From Kryptolebias marmoratus (lineage: Eukaryota > Chordata > Actinopteri > Cyprinodontiformes > Rivulidae), in NCBI RefSeq assembly GCF_001649575.2, contig NC_051446.1:20667220-20731219 (forward strand): a stretch of 64,000 nt of DNA, read 5' to 3'. A program made the translations under genes and the position numbers. Of the stretch, positions 1 through 12,100 are shown piece after piece. The first letter of the stretch is position 1. Each line of letters opens with the position of its first letter. The notes below the pieces were generated by a model. The model did not search any database, was not told the origin of the DNA, and saw nothing but the letters and a program-made list of their open reading frames with translations.

Positions 1-2030
1 GGTGCCTTGAGTCCTGAGCCGGCTCGTCTCTCTGTGGAAAACATGCTGCAGTTTATTTTACTGTAACCATCTGAAACCAGGATGCAGGAATATTCACTGA
101 CTGAAATATGTTTGTTATGTTGTTTTTTTTTTTTATACAAACAAAAATAGAAAGACGTCAAGACAGTTGTTTCGAATTATTTTGTTTTTAATACACTAGC
201 CTTAAGACTTAACCAATCTGCAAGTTAAAAAATAAGGCTGCAGGATATTACAAAAATACGCAATTACAATAAAGTTCCTGATTTTCACTATGTAACATGA
301 GTATTTATTTAGAAACTGATCACTTCTTTTAAAACCAGAGAACTAAGGGTAGGAATCTTTAAGCACTTTCCGATTCAATTACACATTAGAGGGCTATAAA
401 ATTATTATCGATGTATTTTGATTGTTTTAAAACTTAATCAAATATGGGTTGTTTCCATAAATAAACATTCATGCCTAATAAAGACTGCACAATAACATAC
501 AGTTCACCAAAAAACCAGACTAATCACAGGCCGCTGACCAACAATTAGCATAGATGCTAATTTAACATTCAAATCCTAGAGAACCCAACGTGATCAGCAC
601 CAAGTTTGACTAAAAAGCTTTGATTTGTGTATAAACTATCAAAGTATTTACTAAAGACAGCCATGTTACAATAACTCCAACTAATACTTGCAGACAAGTT
701 TCAGCAAAGAAAAGATGTTAAAATAGCTTTACTGCAACACATCTCTACCTTTTGTTTCTTCTACTGATTGTTCTCGCCTCCTTCCTTGGTGTTTTCTATT
801 GACATTAAGCTCTGTACAAGAAATCCAATTTACCCAGACCAAGTTCAAAATAAAACCTAACAACATGCTTCAACTACAGCAACTCTACTCGGACAAGCAC
901 AAACTCTGCTGACTCTTAAAGCGACAGCACAAATTAAAGTGATTTCTGACATTTGAAAATTGATTCAGTGTCTTCCTCGCTCGTGATGCGATGAGTCGGA
1001 ACCAGGTTTCACCTCCCACCCCTACAGCACATCATAGTTTGCTCTGTTAAAGGCAGTAAGGCTGTAAAAGGCAGCTGTTATTAAAGAAAATAAAAAAACA
1101 AACTTGTTTTAATTCACTCTGATTGGTGTAAAAATATGGTTTATGAACTGTCATACTATTACTCTTTTTTTTAGTTGATGAAAAAGGACATGATTAGTTA
1201 CATAAATATTCTAATAAACCAGTCAGTTTGGATGGTTATATTTGCACATCTCTTAGAAACTTCACTTGCTCAACAATGACTTGTTAAACTTGCTCTCTTC
1301 CTCTTTCACCGCTCAGCATCTCAGCACACTACAAACAATATGAATGCTTTAAGTCGGCCATAATTCAATAAGACGGCTCTTACCGAAGTGGTAATGTGAC
1401 ACAAAACTGCATTACGGGTGATATTATACACCTCCACTGAATTATCAGGCAAATGTGCTTTCAAAAGGTTGTTTTTCAGGAAATCCAGTGGACAATCTGA
1501 TGAACATGGTAAAAGACTGGACCAAAAAAAAAACTAAAAACACTGGCATATTAAATTTTTTTAGAACAACTGAGAAAAACAAGGATGTGTGCTTTTGTGT
1601 CAGGATTTGAAACAATTATCAGACACCTGAACTACTTGTTTAAGACAGACATGTAAACAAATTGGGCAACAAAAACAACTCCTTGTTCATCCAAAGTAGA
1701 TTTAGAAAGATCTAAGTGTTACTAAAACAAACTCACTTCCTGTTTTGAATATTTTCTCCAATTTTTGATAAGGTTTAAAAAAAAAAAAAAAAACACTTAG
1801 TCATTCTAGCCAGACTCCAAAGCTAACCAGTAGGAGTTAAAAACAAATATTTAAAGGTTTCAGTCATCATCACACATTTAAAACATCTTTGACTCTCCTT
1901 CATGAATGATTTAACTCTATTCACATCTTGATCATGTGATAAAAACGCATCACGTTAGTCAGGTAGGTAAAGGATCCTCAGGGTTCCAACCTCACCACAG
2001 CACAGAAACAGCACTTATTAAAGTATTAAA
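1..2030. other. AT-rich intergenic DNA, no gene seen
   Basis: I see no exon-like open frame with a recognisable protein and no RNA gene on either strand. The stretch is AT-rich with several poly-A/T runs (near 120-135 and 1779-1796). It could be 3' UTR or intron of a gene whose coding part lies outside the window, but nothing here shows that directly. Confidence 0.5.
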
Positions 2031-2700
2031 TGATATAATGTTAAACACCGACTCGGGTAAGGTGTCAGTCCTGGGCTTATTAGTGCCACATTTGACACCG
2101 TAGATCATAACTAGGGAAGGACTCAGTGGGACGATACTTAAATGGTTCAATTTCTACTTGGAGGACCGAAGGTATGACCATTGGAAGTTACAAATCTGAT
2201 CAATCGGCTCTGACATGTGGGGTTCCTCAAGGGTCAGTTCTTGGACCACTTTTGCTTAGCATATATATATATATGTTAGTATTAGGTAAAATTCTGCAGA
2301 ATTATAATGCTGACTATCATAATTATATCCAAAACTGCCCACAGATGACTACAGTTCAACAGAGTTGTTGGTCGCCATTTAGCACAAATAAATAACTGGA
2401 TGAACCATAACTTCCTTCAACTGAATCATGATGAAACCAAGAGAGAAAAAAGGACTGCTGTCAGTAAGCACCTCAAGTTAATGTCTTTAAAAATCAAAGA
2501 CCAAGTCAGAAATCTTAATGTGCGGATAGATTCAGCAGTCATATCAAATCAATCAGCTTAAGAACATATCTAGATTAAAACGTGTTATATCCCGAACAGA
2601 CCAGGAGAGCCTCATCCATGCTTTCATATCCAACAAACTGGATTACTGTAACAGCCTGACTGGACTCCTTCAGAACACCATTAAACAGCTACACAAGTGT
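2031..2700 (+). mobile_element. Degenerate L2-like non-LTR retrotransposon (reverse transcriptase fragment)
   Basis: Broken frames on the + strand encode pieces of a LINE reverse transcriptase. Around 2034-2110 the frame reads like NDI-LNTDSGK followed by a degraded FDTVDH block. Near 2130-2180 there is LKWFN-YLEDRR. At about 2213-2254 lies TCGVPQGSVLGPLL, a core RT motif that precedes the catalytic YADD box. YADD itself is not intact: the matching position reads through AT-rich, damaged sequence. Around 2585-2690 there are remnants of HAF--NKLDYCNSLTGLL, as in the C-terminal part of L2/CR1-group ORF2. Several stops and frameshifts make it inactive. The group assignment rests on motif memory. 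Confidence 0.7.
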
Positions 2701-5700
2701 TTATTGAGTGAGACAACCATCAAAAAGTGGTGGTTCCCATTCACTGCCTGGATCACAGGAGTGACAGATGTATGGGAAGGGACACATTTGAAAAATCACT
2801 CAGGTGCAAACAGTTTCTACAAAGCACTTTGCACATGGTGGTTCTAATCTAGCCCATCTTCTGTCAGTGTGACAAATGTCAGATTCTGAACTGAAGAAGG
2901 CAGTATCCTGTTTATGTTATGAGTTATGTGTTGATGCAATAAACCAAGTCATACGGTGCCAAAGAGTTCACAGAAAATACCTTCAGAAATTTATTTAGTG
3001 GACAAAGATAGTTTATACTTTATTTTAAAATATTATAAAGCAGATTAGAAACAGCAAGTTTAATTTTGATCTTAGCTACACACCTCCAAACTTCTATGAC
3101 TTCATCCTACAACACTTGATTACAAATGCCATTTTCTAAACCAAATTAACTGTTCAATAAAAACATCAGGAGGTGCACATTTTAACATTTTACCAGGACG
3201 GCACACACAGACTCACAAGATGAAAACAACGCCAGCTTCGCTGCTGCAGATTGTAATTAACGTCGGCGCTCCAAACACGCAACTAATCATTTCTAACACG
3301 TTGGTGAGAAACATTGCTGTCGCATTACAACAACGTAACTGCTGTGTTTCTGGCTCAAGTCAGCACATTTATGATGCTGCGACTGTTACAAAATTATGTA
3401 ATTTACTGTTAGACCCCAACAGTCAGTTGTTTTGTTCTTCTTGTTTATAGAACCGCAACGGAAATTAGCTTCAAACTTTATTGTGTGAATGAATTCTTGG
3501 GAACAGAGCACAGACATAAATCCTGCCCTTTTCTGGTCACAGAGACCAAACTTTACTACACTAAACCATACCAACAGGATTTCCTCACAGACAAACATTC
3601 ACTGGTCACAGAGGAGGACGTTGCTCACAGGCGGTCTAAAAAAACGAACTGATTATTTGGGTTCAACAACCAAACAGAATAATTATACAGACAAACAAAG
3701 TCTTTGATCAGAGGTGAGAGAAGTGAAACAGGAGCATCGTCAGACAGGAACCACAATGAACCATTTAAATCAATACACACAAGTACCTTTGATGTGCTTT
3801 TAAAACGGTTTTATTTTAACGGACCTCCCATTTCCAAAAGAAACCACATTCTCCACAGACTAGTGTCTACTACACAGATCTATTGGGACTCAATTACGCA
3901 AATCCACCACATTTCTTTTAAACCATTTAAACGAAATGCAATTTTTATGTGCACATTTTGTCTGAAGCCATCAAGGTTGACTCATTTCATGTTCGCTGCA
4001 TTTCCAGCCAACAGATGTAAAATCTAGTGACCTATCAGCTATTACTACAACAAACCCCCAGTTAGTTAAATCATGAAGCTCGTTAACATCTACTTTTAAA
4101 AAAAATAAATGTTTCTTCTAATGAGCTTGATGCAGATAAACTTTTAACCATGATATACTGCTGTTAAACACTGTTCTCTGACCTTCTGTGCACCAAAAAC
4201 TTTACAACGTGGTTTAATGATTGCCGTATTCATGTGACTTCTGAATAAATACGTGCTTCAACAGAACATATAGGCCATCCTGGCAAGCTGTCGTTTGTCA
4301 ATTTCTGGTTTCCCTGTCAGCTGGCCTTATCTTCTGAGGAACTGTTACTCATTGTCACAAACATTTTGCAAAATAAGGAAACAGAACTGACAGATCACAC
4401 CACAAGGTGTATTTTCACACAACAGTGTCAGCAAGTGTATATTTGGCTTAAAAAGGTGTCATTTTACTTTAAATAGTACTGAAATCAGATTATTAAAGAA
4501 CAGATTAAAATGTCTTACATTAATAAACAATCAGTTAAACTACTCCTGGACAAACGCAGCACTCTCAGTCTCTATTAAATAGCAATTCAGGGATTTCAAA
4601 GCAAAGAAAATAAACTAATGGTTAAACTTCAGGACAGATTATTGCTCACCGGTTCCATTCAGGTGCAGCACATGACCTGATGTTTGTGTCTTTCATTTTT
4701 AAACCATAACTTCCTTGGGTTTGTTAAGACCAAGCAGCACTTTGTTGTAAGACTGCCTGCCTGCCACTGGGAGGTGTTAATTCTGACTATAATTCTGTGA
4801 AATGTGACAGAACGGGTAAAATCTTTCCAGATGTTGACATGGTTTTGTCCTTAACCTGCTTGGAGAAGTCCTCAGTGTATCCTACATGTTTAATGAAGCT
4901 CCTTTTCTGTTGTAACCTCTTATTTTTACTAATTATGTCACTTTAAAAAGGTAATAGATTATTTTAGGGTTTCAAAGCAAAAGGTGTGAACACATTGATT
5001 TCACTGAACCAAGATAGCCTATAATCCATTACATAAAAGATTTATTTTACTCTAATAATGACCTTTATATTAAGTGACAGCTTGATGAATTTACACATTA
5101 GGGCTGAGAAACAGGACCTCCCCATTATTATGAAAGAATTATTCTGCTTGTCATTTCAGTAAATGAGGATTGCTGTTGTCACAATGAAAAAGCAATGCCC
5201 TTAAGCCACTTCTGCCATACAGTAACATAAATACTGATCACACTCCTAACCAATGCTTTCTGCAGATGATAAAGGTTAGTTTTCCCCTCACAGAAGTAGC
5301 AGTAAAGATAGGTGGTGGTTTATTGTGGTTAAAGTGTAAATGTGGGCGCAAGTGTGTGAATTTCCGTCGAATTTAATGTGACCATGACTCGAAAAAAACA
5401 ACCGAGGCTTTGTTTTGTAGTCTTGGTAAAAGGTGAGCAAATACTCAGCACACGGGTGGCATTGTCCAAACCAAAACCCACAGAGGTTTCGCTCTCGTCC
5501 TACATGAAGAAATCTGACATAATGTTTCTAAAAAGTTCCCGCTGCAGACTTTTTCCTTTTAATTAATAACGTGCAGATAACATTTGTCAATCAGGGTTCT
5601 GGTTATCAAGGATTAAGGCTGAAGAGTGAGTTCATGGATTGGATTTTATTCCAAACGTCCCTCCAGGTCCAATCCACCATCCAGCTCTAACACCGCTTTT

Positions 5701-5840
5701 ATGTTGACCCAATTTTACAAGACAGAGACGATGACAAAGACGGCCATAAAATGATGAAGATGACAACGATAAAAAAAGAGAAGAGTGAGGGAGTTTGAAC
5801 AGAGGCATATAAAAAAAAAAAGGGGTGAAGTGACTGGAGA
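2701..5840. other. Intergenic DNA without recognisable genes
   Basis: Small open frames occur (for example 3220-3450 and 3704-4027), but none resembles a known protein or has splice-flanked exon structure. No structural RNA was recognised. This is the upstream flank of the first entpd1 promoter. Confidence 0.5.
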
Positions 5841-5861
5841 AATATGAAAGCGCAGAGAGCT

Positions 5862-5869
5862 TATATAAA
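5862..5869 (+). promoter_or_regulatory. entpd1: TATA box of entpd1 upstream promoter
   Basis: A TATATAAA octamer followed by G lies about 290 nt upstream of a coding ATG whose exon splices in frame into entpd1 exon 2. A start site near 5895 would be expected from the usual 25-35 nt spacing. A tiny upstream reading frame (ATG at 5887) would lie just before that predicted start site. This is inference from position; no transcript evidence is available. Confidence 0.5.
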
Positions 5870-5894
5870 GAGTGACAGTGGCAAGAATGACAAA

Positions 5895-6167
5895 GGTGTA
5901 GGGAGGGGAGGAAGCTGAAGAGAAGGGAGTAAACAAGGAAGGAGCGGTGGTGGGCTGAGCAGGAGGGAGGAGGGAAGCTCTGCTTCTCCTAATAAAGCAA
6001 GTGTATTTGAAAGGAGGTGGTGAGAAACGTCAGACTGAGCAGGGAGCTGTGTTACCAGAGAGAAAGAGAAAGACAGAGAGAGAGAGAGAGGGGGGAGACA
6101 GCAAGGGGCACTGGATAGAAAGAGCATTGTGTTACTGCTGAGAAAGAACCCATGTCTGCACAAAGAG
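5895..6167 (+). CDS. entpd1: entpd1 candidate alternative first exon 1a (5' UTR plus MSAQR)
   Basis: An ATG at 6152 opens the codons for MSAQR and stops one base into the next codon at a good donor (AAAGAG|GTAGGT, exon end 6167). Joined to the entpd1 exon 2 acceptor at 15811, the split codon becomes GAG (Glu) and the next codon is the exon-2 ATG, so the product would start MSAQRE-MKEK. This adds six residues to the cytoplasmic N-terminus before the first membrane helix. The in-frame join plus the TATA box 290 nt upstream support a real alternative promoter. The exon contains a purine-rich (GA)n tract near 6075-6090. The 5' end is a guess. An ATG and a donor can also arise by chance. Confidence 0.45.
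6075..6090 (+). repeat. (GA)n purine tract
   Basis: Short GA microsatellite inside the candidate entpd1 exon 1a 5' UTR. Confidence 0.8.
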
Positions 6168-9100
6168 GTAGGTGTACTGCTATGACTGGTACACACACAC
6201 ACATGCATGCACTTAGAAAAGTAAAACATCCTTTGAATTCAGCGGGGACAGTGATAGGACAGACCGGCAGACTGTCCTGTAAAGTATCAGCTGCTGTCCT
6301 CCAACTGTTTGACTGGCGCTGCAGTGTGTAGGAGATGTGCAACAGTGCGGTGCAGGTGTGGGACTTCTTCACAGCGCGCTTTTATTTTTACACGTGTGAT
6401 TCACCGCGAGATGGGCAGAAGATTCACGGCGGCAAATCATGCAAGGTTTGTCATGTCTCTGCTGGGGGTTGCCTAAACTTTAACTGCTGTTCTGTCTCAC
6501 AATATAATTTTATATCTGCACTGATGGCTTCTAAAGCTATAAGCTTAGTGATGCTGCATTAAGTTTATTCCATGCTTATTTTAGAGACGATGGGGCACTT
6601 GTTGAATCCAAACACTACGATGTTAGCAGAGCTCTTTGGTTTACCTTAAACTGAGTGGTTTCATTAATTTCTTTCCTAATACATCCCATTACTCATTCAT
6701 TAAAGAAAATATAAAATATCTGCCATGTTATGTTTAAACTTCACTGTGGTCTGACAAAACTTACCAAAAATCTCCAAAGGTTTCCCTTATTTCTCATTTG
6801 TAACAAGTTCAGAAAGAATGCAGGAAGATTTGTTTTTCTGTAACCTCAAATTAACCTGTTAAACACTAAATGACACCACAAAAACCTTGTGTTTATTAAA
6901 ATCTGGATAACTTGATTGGTAAATTAATAAACCGCAACACCACCGCCTTTGGTCATTTAGCCACAAATATTTAGACAGAAACAAAAACTGTGTACAAAAT
7001 TTGTTTGTGTTTAGTGACCGATGTCTTCTCTGAAGCATCGCAGTAAGGCTTAATGATCAAAACACCAAGTCAGCCAATTGATTTGTGCCAATTACTTTTT
7101 TAAACAATCAGTTTAAGTCGTCATTCTTCCTCGAGTTCAGGGTAGAATGGTTTAGATCAGAGTTGGGGACAACCTGTTCCGTGTGACATTAAAAGGACAA
7201 GCTGCGCCCCTGTGGTAACCATAAATGTTTTTTATTTCACGTCATATGATTCTGCAATGGGTTCCCTTTTTTTGTTTCACTATAACCTCAATTAGGCTGT
7301 TTATGGAACTGCTAAGTGAGAGGTTGTCTTTTAGGACAAATACAAGCACGCCGTGTGAAAGAAAACTGCATGATTAAACAAAATAAATCAATAAAGCTGA
7401 ACCCTGATAACGACTCAAGGCTGCTGGGAGCTGATGTACATTTACAGCGTGTAGGAATGACAGTTCTGGATAGGCCACTGCATTGATTTTTGAGAGTTGC
7501 AACACAAATAATCCAACAATTGTGCTACCAGAGTCCAAAACCCATTTCAACTGTTATCTCCAGGATGTAAGCAGGGCTGGTGGGAATGGTAATCAACGAT
7601 AACACAGTCTTGAGAGAGTTTGTCTATTTGTCCATCAAAAACCAATTAGTTGTCATAAGTCAAAGTAAAGGTTTCTACTTCATTAGTATATTATAAATTA
7701 AAAAAATAAAACAAAGTTTTTGTCTGAGAGGTTGAATTGAGGTTTAAGTCAAAAAATTAAACTGCAGATCTTTGTTTTAGGCTTAAATGGTGAAAATGTC
7801 TCATTGAATCAACACTGAATAAAGATTAAATTTGACACGCTGAAATGCCAGCATAAAATCAGCACCATCTCAATACGGTGTTCTGTGAACTGGATAAAAC
7901 TCATTTTATGGGAGGGTGATGGGCCCCACACATAGTAAATTATTCATCATATGCTGTTAGCAGATTACTGTATATCAGGGGTATTGACATTAGTTGTACA
8001 TTCTCCTAAAACAGTGATTTGTGTTCAGTAAGAAAAGAAGGCTCAACATTTGCCTCTGAACAGACTGAGCAAAGAAAAATAAGAATTGTTCCATATTTTG
8101 GACTCCGTGTCCGTGCTGAGCAAGTAAGTTGGGCTTATTTGTCACTGTTACGTTAGGTTGCCTGTAAAACTGCTCTTTGCTTGTGTGGGAGAGGCTTAAC
8201 ATATTTCGAACCCTGCGTCACCCTCAGCTTGATGGTGAGGTTTTGTTATTTATGATGTCAAGCCTCCTCCACCTTTCCACCTAATAAATAAAGTCATAAC
8301 AAACTATAAAATCCCTGCGAGCAGAACCATGCTGAACGAGCACGAATCACGGTCGTCGACAGGGAAAGACCCGTTTAGTTGCGGCTCGATCTCATGTCGC
8401 TTGTGTTAGCTGTAGGGTCATGTTGTGATGTAAATAAAAAGAAAAGTTATGCCTAAGCCATTCAGTCATGACATCATGGCTCAAGATAGAGATGAACTAC
8501 TAGCACTAATTTATACTCAGATGTCAGGACCGACTATGAAGCTAAATTTTAGCTAATTTGACAGAGCATTTAAAGCTGATGTCTATCCTTATCTAGTTCA
8601 AAGTTTATAGAAGCTTCTGCAAAAGATGGATGAGTTTCATTACAAAACTTTAAAAAATGTAATAGTGGCTCAGTTCGACCTCCAGAGTTTAAAAATTAAC
8701 AAGTAGGTCACTATTAGGTTAAATTAGAGCCAACGCAGCTTTGATTTTCTAAAGCAGTCGTCACAAAAGCTTCAAATTTAAATTTTAAATAAAGCTTCCC
8801 CGGGAAAAAAAATTGTGCATGTGTAGGAAACATTTGCATTTCTAAAACCAATTTAATTTATACCAAGACACTTAGAAAGTGATCTGTCAAAAATACGTCA
8901 AATAAAAAAATATATTTGTGTAACATCTGTCATCCAGGACGTGGAGTTTCCTAAAAAGTCTAAAATAAACCAACTGGACTTCTCGTTTCCTGTAGACGTT
9001 TTGCTTTTTTCCCCCAATTTAAACTGAAATGTGTGGGGGTTCAAGCTAAGCTCTTAAACTCCTAAAACAACAGATTATGTATAAAAACTCAGTGTGACAG

Positions 9101-12100
9101 TTCCAACACTGATGGATCTCTTAACCCTGTTTTTATAGCCGGGACTAATTGGACCTTTCAGAACATGCAGCAGAGATTAAGACAACAATCAATCTGATAA
9201 ATTTGAATTTCTCCCTTTTTTTCCCCAACTTAAACTGACCTTAAAGCATAAAAAACAAACACATTAGACTTAAACTTCTTAATGAATATGTGTCAATAAT
9301 TTTTAATAGTTCATGTTTAAAAACAATGAATTACTTGGACTCATTTGCATCGTGTTAGTGTTAACTTCAGTCAAAATAACATAAAACACTATAGTTTTAG
9401 CTCTGTTAATGAACATGTCTGACTTTATTAATCATGAAGCGAACATGTTTTCGCACTAAAGCCCACATGACGAGCAGGAAAACCACCAAAACAGTTTTAA
9501 AACGCTGCATCCCAGGCAATTGTTTGACTCATCTTGCCATCATTCTGAAACCACAAAGCTAAGCCATAGCTGTGTCGCCACTTGACTTGTGGCTCAAAGT
9601 GGAGTCAAGGTTTTTGTACAGCAAGTCCTTTTTTTTTGTCAGATCAGGGAGTTTGCCTCAAAGCAGCAGATGTGAAGACTCCAACAACTTCCTGCTTAAA
9701 TAAACGAATAGGATGTGTACTTTGTGAGTGGATTCAACTGTTAATTGTGTATTGTGGAGGTTGCATGTTTGATAAGGCGTACATTTGTTCGAGCTAATAT
9801 CCTCAATGTGATGCAATGTTTTAACAACATTTAATCATAGACTCTGCCAGGTGAGGTCATGTCAGATGTTCAGTCTTACACAAGTCTAGATGGTTAGAAT
9901 TAGGACTTAAAGCAGGTTTAAAGTAGTTATTAAGGAATTAGTGGGCGTAGTCAAGAGGAATTCACAGACCAAACTTGTTGAATACAGTTTTTGTAGAAAG
10001 ACAATCTGAATCTACTCCCTGATCTGTTTTAAGCATATGCTCTGCTTAAAAGTGGCTACAGTCTCGTAAAAATGATCTACTGATAACAGAAGTTGTGTTT
10101 TCTCATTCCCAGTTCTCTGTAGTGTCCTCTTCCTTCCAGTCTGGTCTTTACTCATGTCGGAGCCTGGGCCATCGTGGCCTCACTTTAACACTTCATTTTT
10201 GTTTACAGAGGGGTCAGAAATGGAAATGCTTGCGACATGGTTGCGCAAGCATGCATCTTGACTCAGAAGCGTCTGCAAAAGACGGTTTTTAGGAACAAGC
10301 TGAATTTGGATGGTACCTACTTCTTCATATGGCTGTTTAGAAGATAAAATTAAACACCAAGTTTGAAATTAAACCATGCCTGGAAGTGGCTAGGCGTGTA
10401 GTTGTAATTGTTATTAAAAGCATAAATTATGCATGGACGTACAAACTTGAGTGTTTTCTGAAAGTCCGAGGGTGCTCCAAGACAGCATATTCATGATCTC
10501 ATCCAACAAAACTGCTGGAGTGAGCCCTGTTCTCTCTCTCAATAAGTGTTTTGGTAACCGTGTCTCTGCCGTTTCGTCATCTGTTGAAATCACTGTCATT
10601 AGAGACTGATTGCACGTAAACAGAGTGTTCACCAACTTCAATCTAAGAGACATAAAATAAAATAGGACTAACTTCAAGGTTAAATTTGTCTTTGATATTT
10701 GATTAAAGCTGTGAGGAAAAGTGCAGTACCACATTTACAGCTCTGATGCAAACACATTACAGTCTTTGATTTGTACTATAATAAAAAAGTAGTTTTGCAA
10801 ATGGAGCCAGCCATCATTTACACCAAATCTGTTCATCTATAACACCTGCAACAACATCTCAAACAGTCTCCTGAGTCCCTAATGTGCCATTTATAGTAAT
10901 AATAGAATGAATAGTCAAACGTGAAGCCACCTGACTAAAAACATCTGGCTGTGCACCCTCAAAGAACACTTTAAACTCCACAATGGCACCGACACAAGAT
11001 TTCGGAGTTGTAAGATCCATGTTAGACAGTAAAACCATAAAAGGTCAGCAGCTATAAGTCAGTGCTCTAATGTGGCAGCGTTAACATACACACTGTCTGT
11101 GTTAGACTTATACTGCACTCGATGAAGATTTCTTTTCCCGTGCAGTGAGAAAAGCTGAGATAAAAGTTTAGGGGAACCTAATATTTTAAGTCCAACTTAA
11201 ACAAGTCAAGACAATTAAAATAGGAGTTCACATAGTAGTTCAATTTCCCTCAGCAAACAAAAAGGTTTTCACAGTAATTGATTCATTTCCCTTTAAAAAC
11301 AATAAATCTTACTAGAGAATAATTTGTTAAATTAACCTTGCTTCATAATTGTGGTTATAAAATGAATGCGTGTAAGAAATATTTCCCCCAAAATCCTTTT
11401 AATAGTACGGTTCATTCTTCCTTCATTTAACTGAATTATACCGTTTAAGCCACTATCTCACTGGGCTGTGAAAGCTGGAGACCAGTTGGGAACTTAAAAC
11501 TGTGGGGAAAAAGGTGAATTTTCAGTAGTAGTCTAGCTGAACTTCTAACCAAATGACAAGCAAAAGCAATGTGGCCAAGTTTTGTGCTGCCAATATTTGA
11601 AAATGACAGCTTATTTTTATGTACGCAGTGTTATTGCCTACACTGTACTTGCCTTGGCCCACTTTGCTCTCACCTTGGCAGCCAGCCCCATGCTTATGAT
11701 TTAATCTACTGGGGTACACTTTAGAAAAAAAGATTAGCGCATTTGCCTAAAAACAAGTAGGGTAGGTTGTGTTTCCTCTGCAATAAACATTCGCTTCAGT
11801 ACACCTGAACTGAAAGTCTACTGCTTCTAAGTATTTATGCACCAATTGTAGAAGTTGGAGAAAATGTAGGCTGTTATTAATGTGGTGCTGGTGCACCTGC
11901 AGAGATCCCAGGGCAGACCTGTTATTGCTCAAGTGGCTGCAGTAAAATCCCATTACTCTTATTAATTTTTCCACTTCTCCACTGAGGTTGGGTAGAGAGC
12001 ATCAAGTGCTCGTCCCATGCCAGCACGACCCACTCCAGGTGATGGTGAAACTCTGCACCACAGCTGAGTATATGAGTCCCGGGAGGGTTTTTTTTTTCCC

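Noticed and set aside
3220..4027. Two open frames of 76 and 107 codons on the + strand
   Set aside because: No recognisable domain, AT-rich codon use, no splice-flanked structure; likely chance.
5861..6372. Minus-strand open frames opposite entpd1 exon 1a (Ser/Leu/Pro-rich)
   Set aside because: They are shadows of the purine-rich (GA)n tract and show no family resemblance or splice context.
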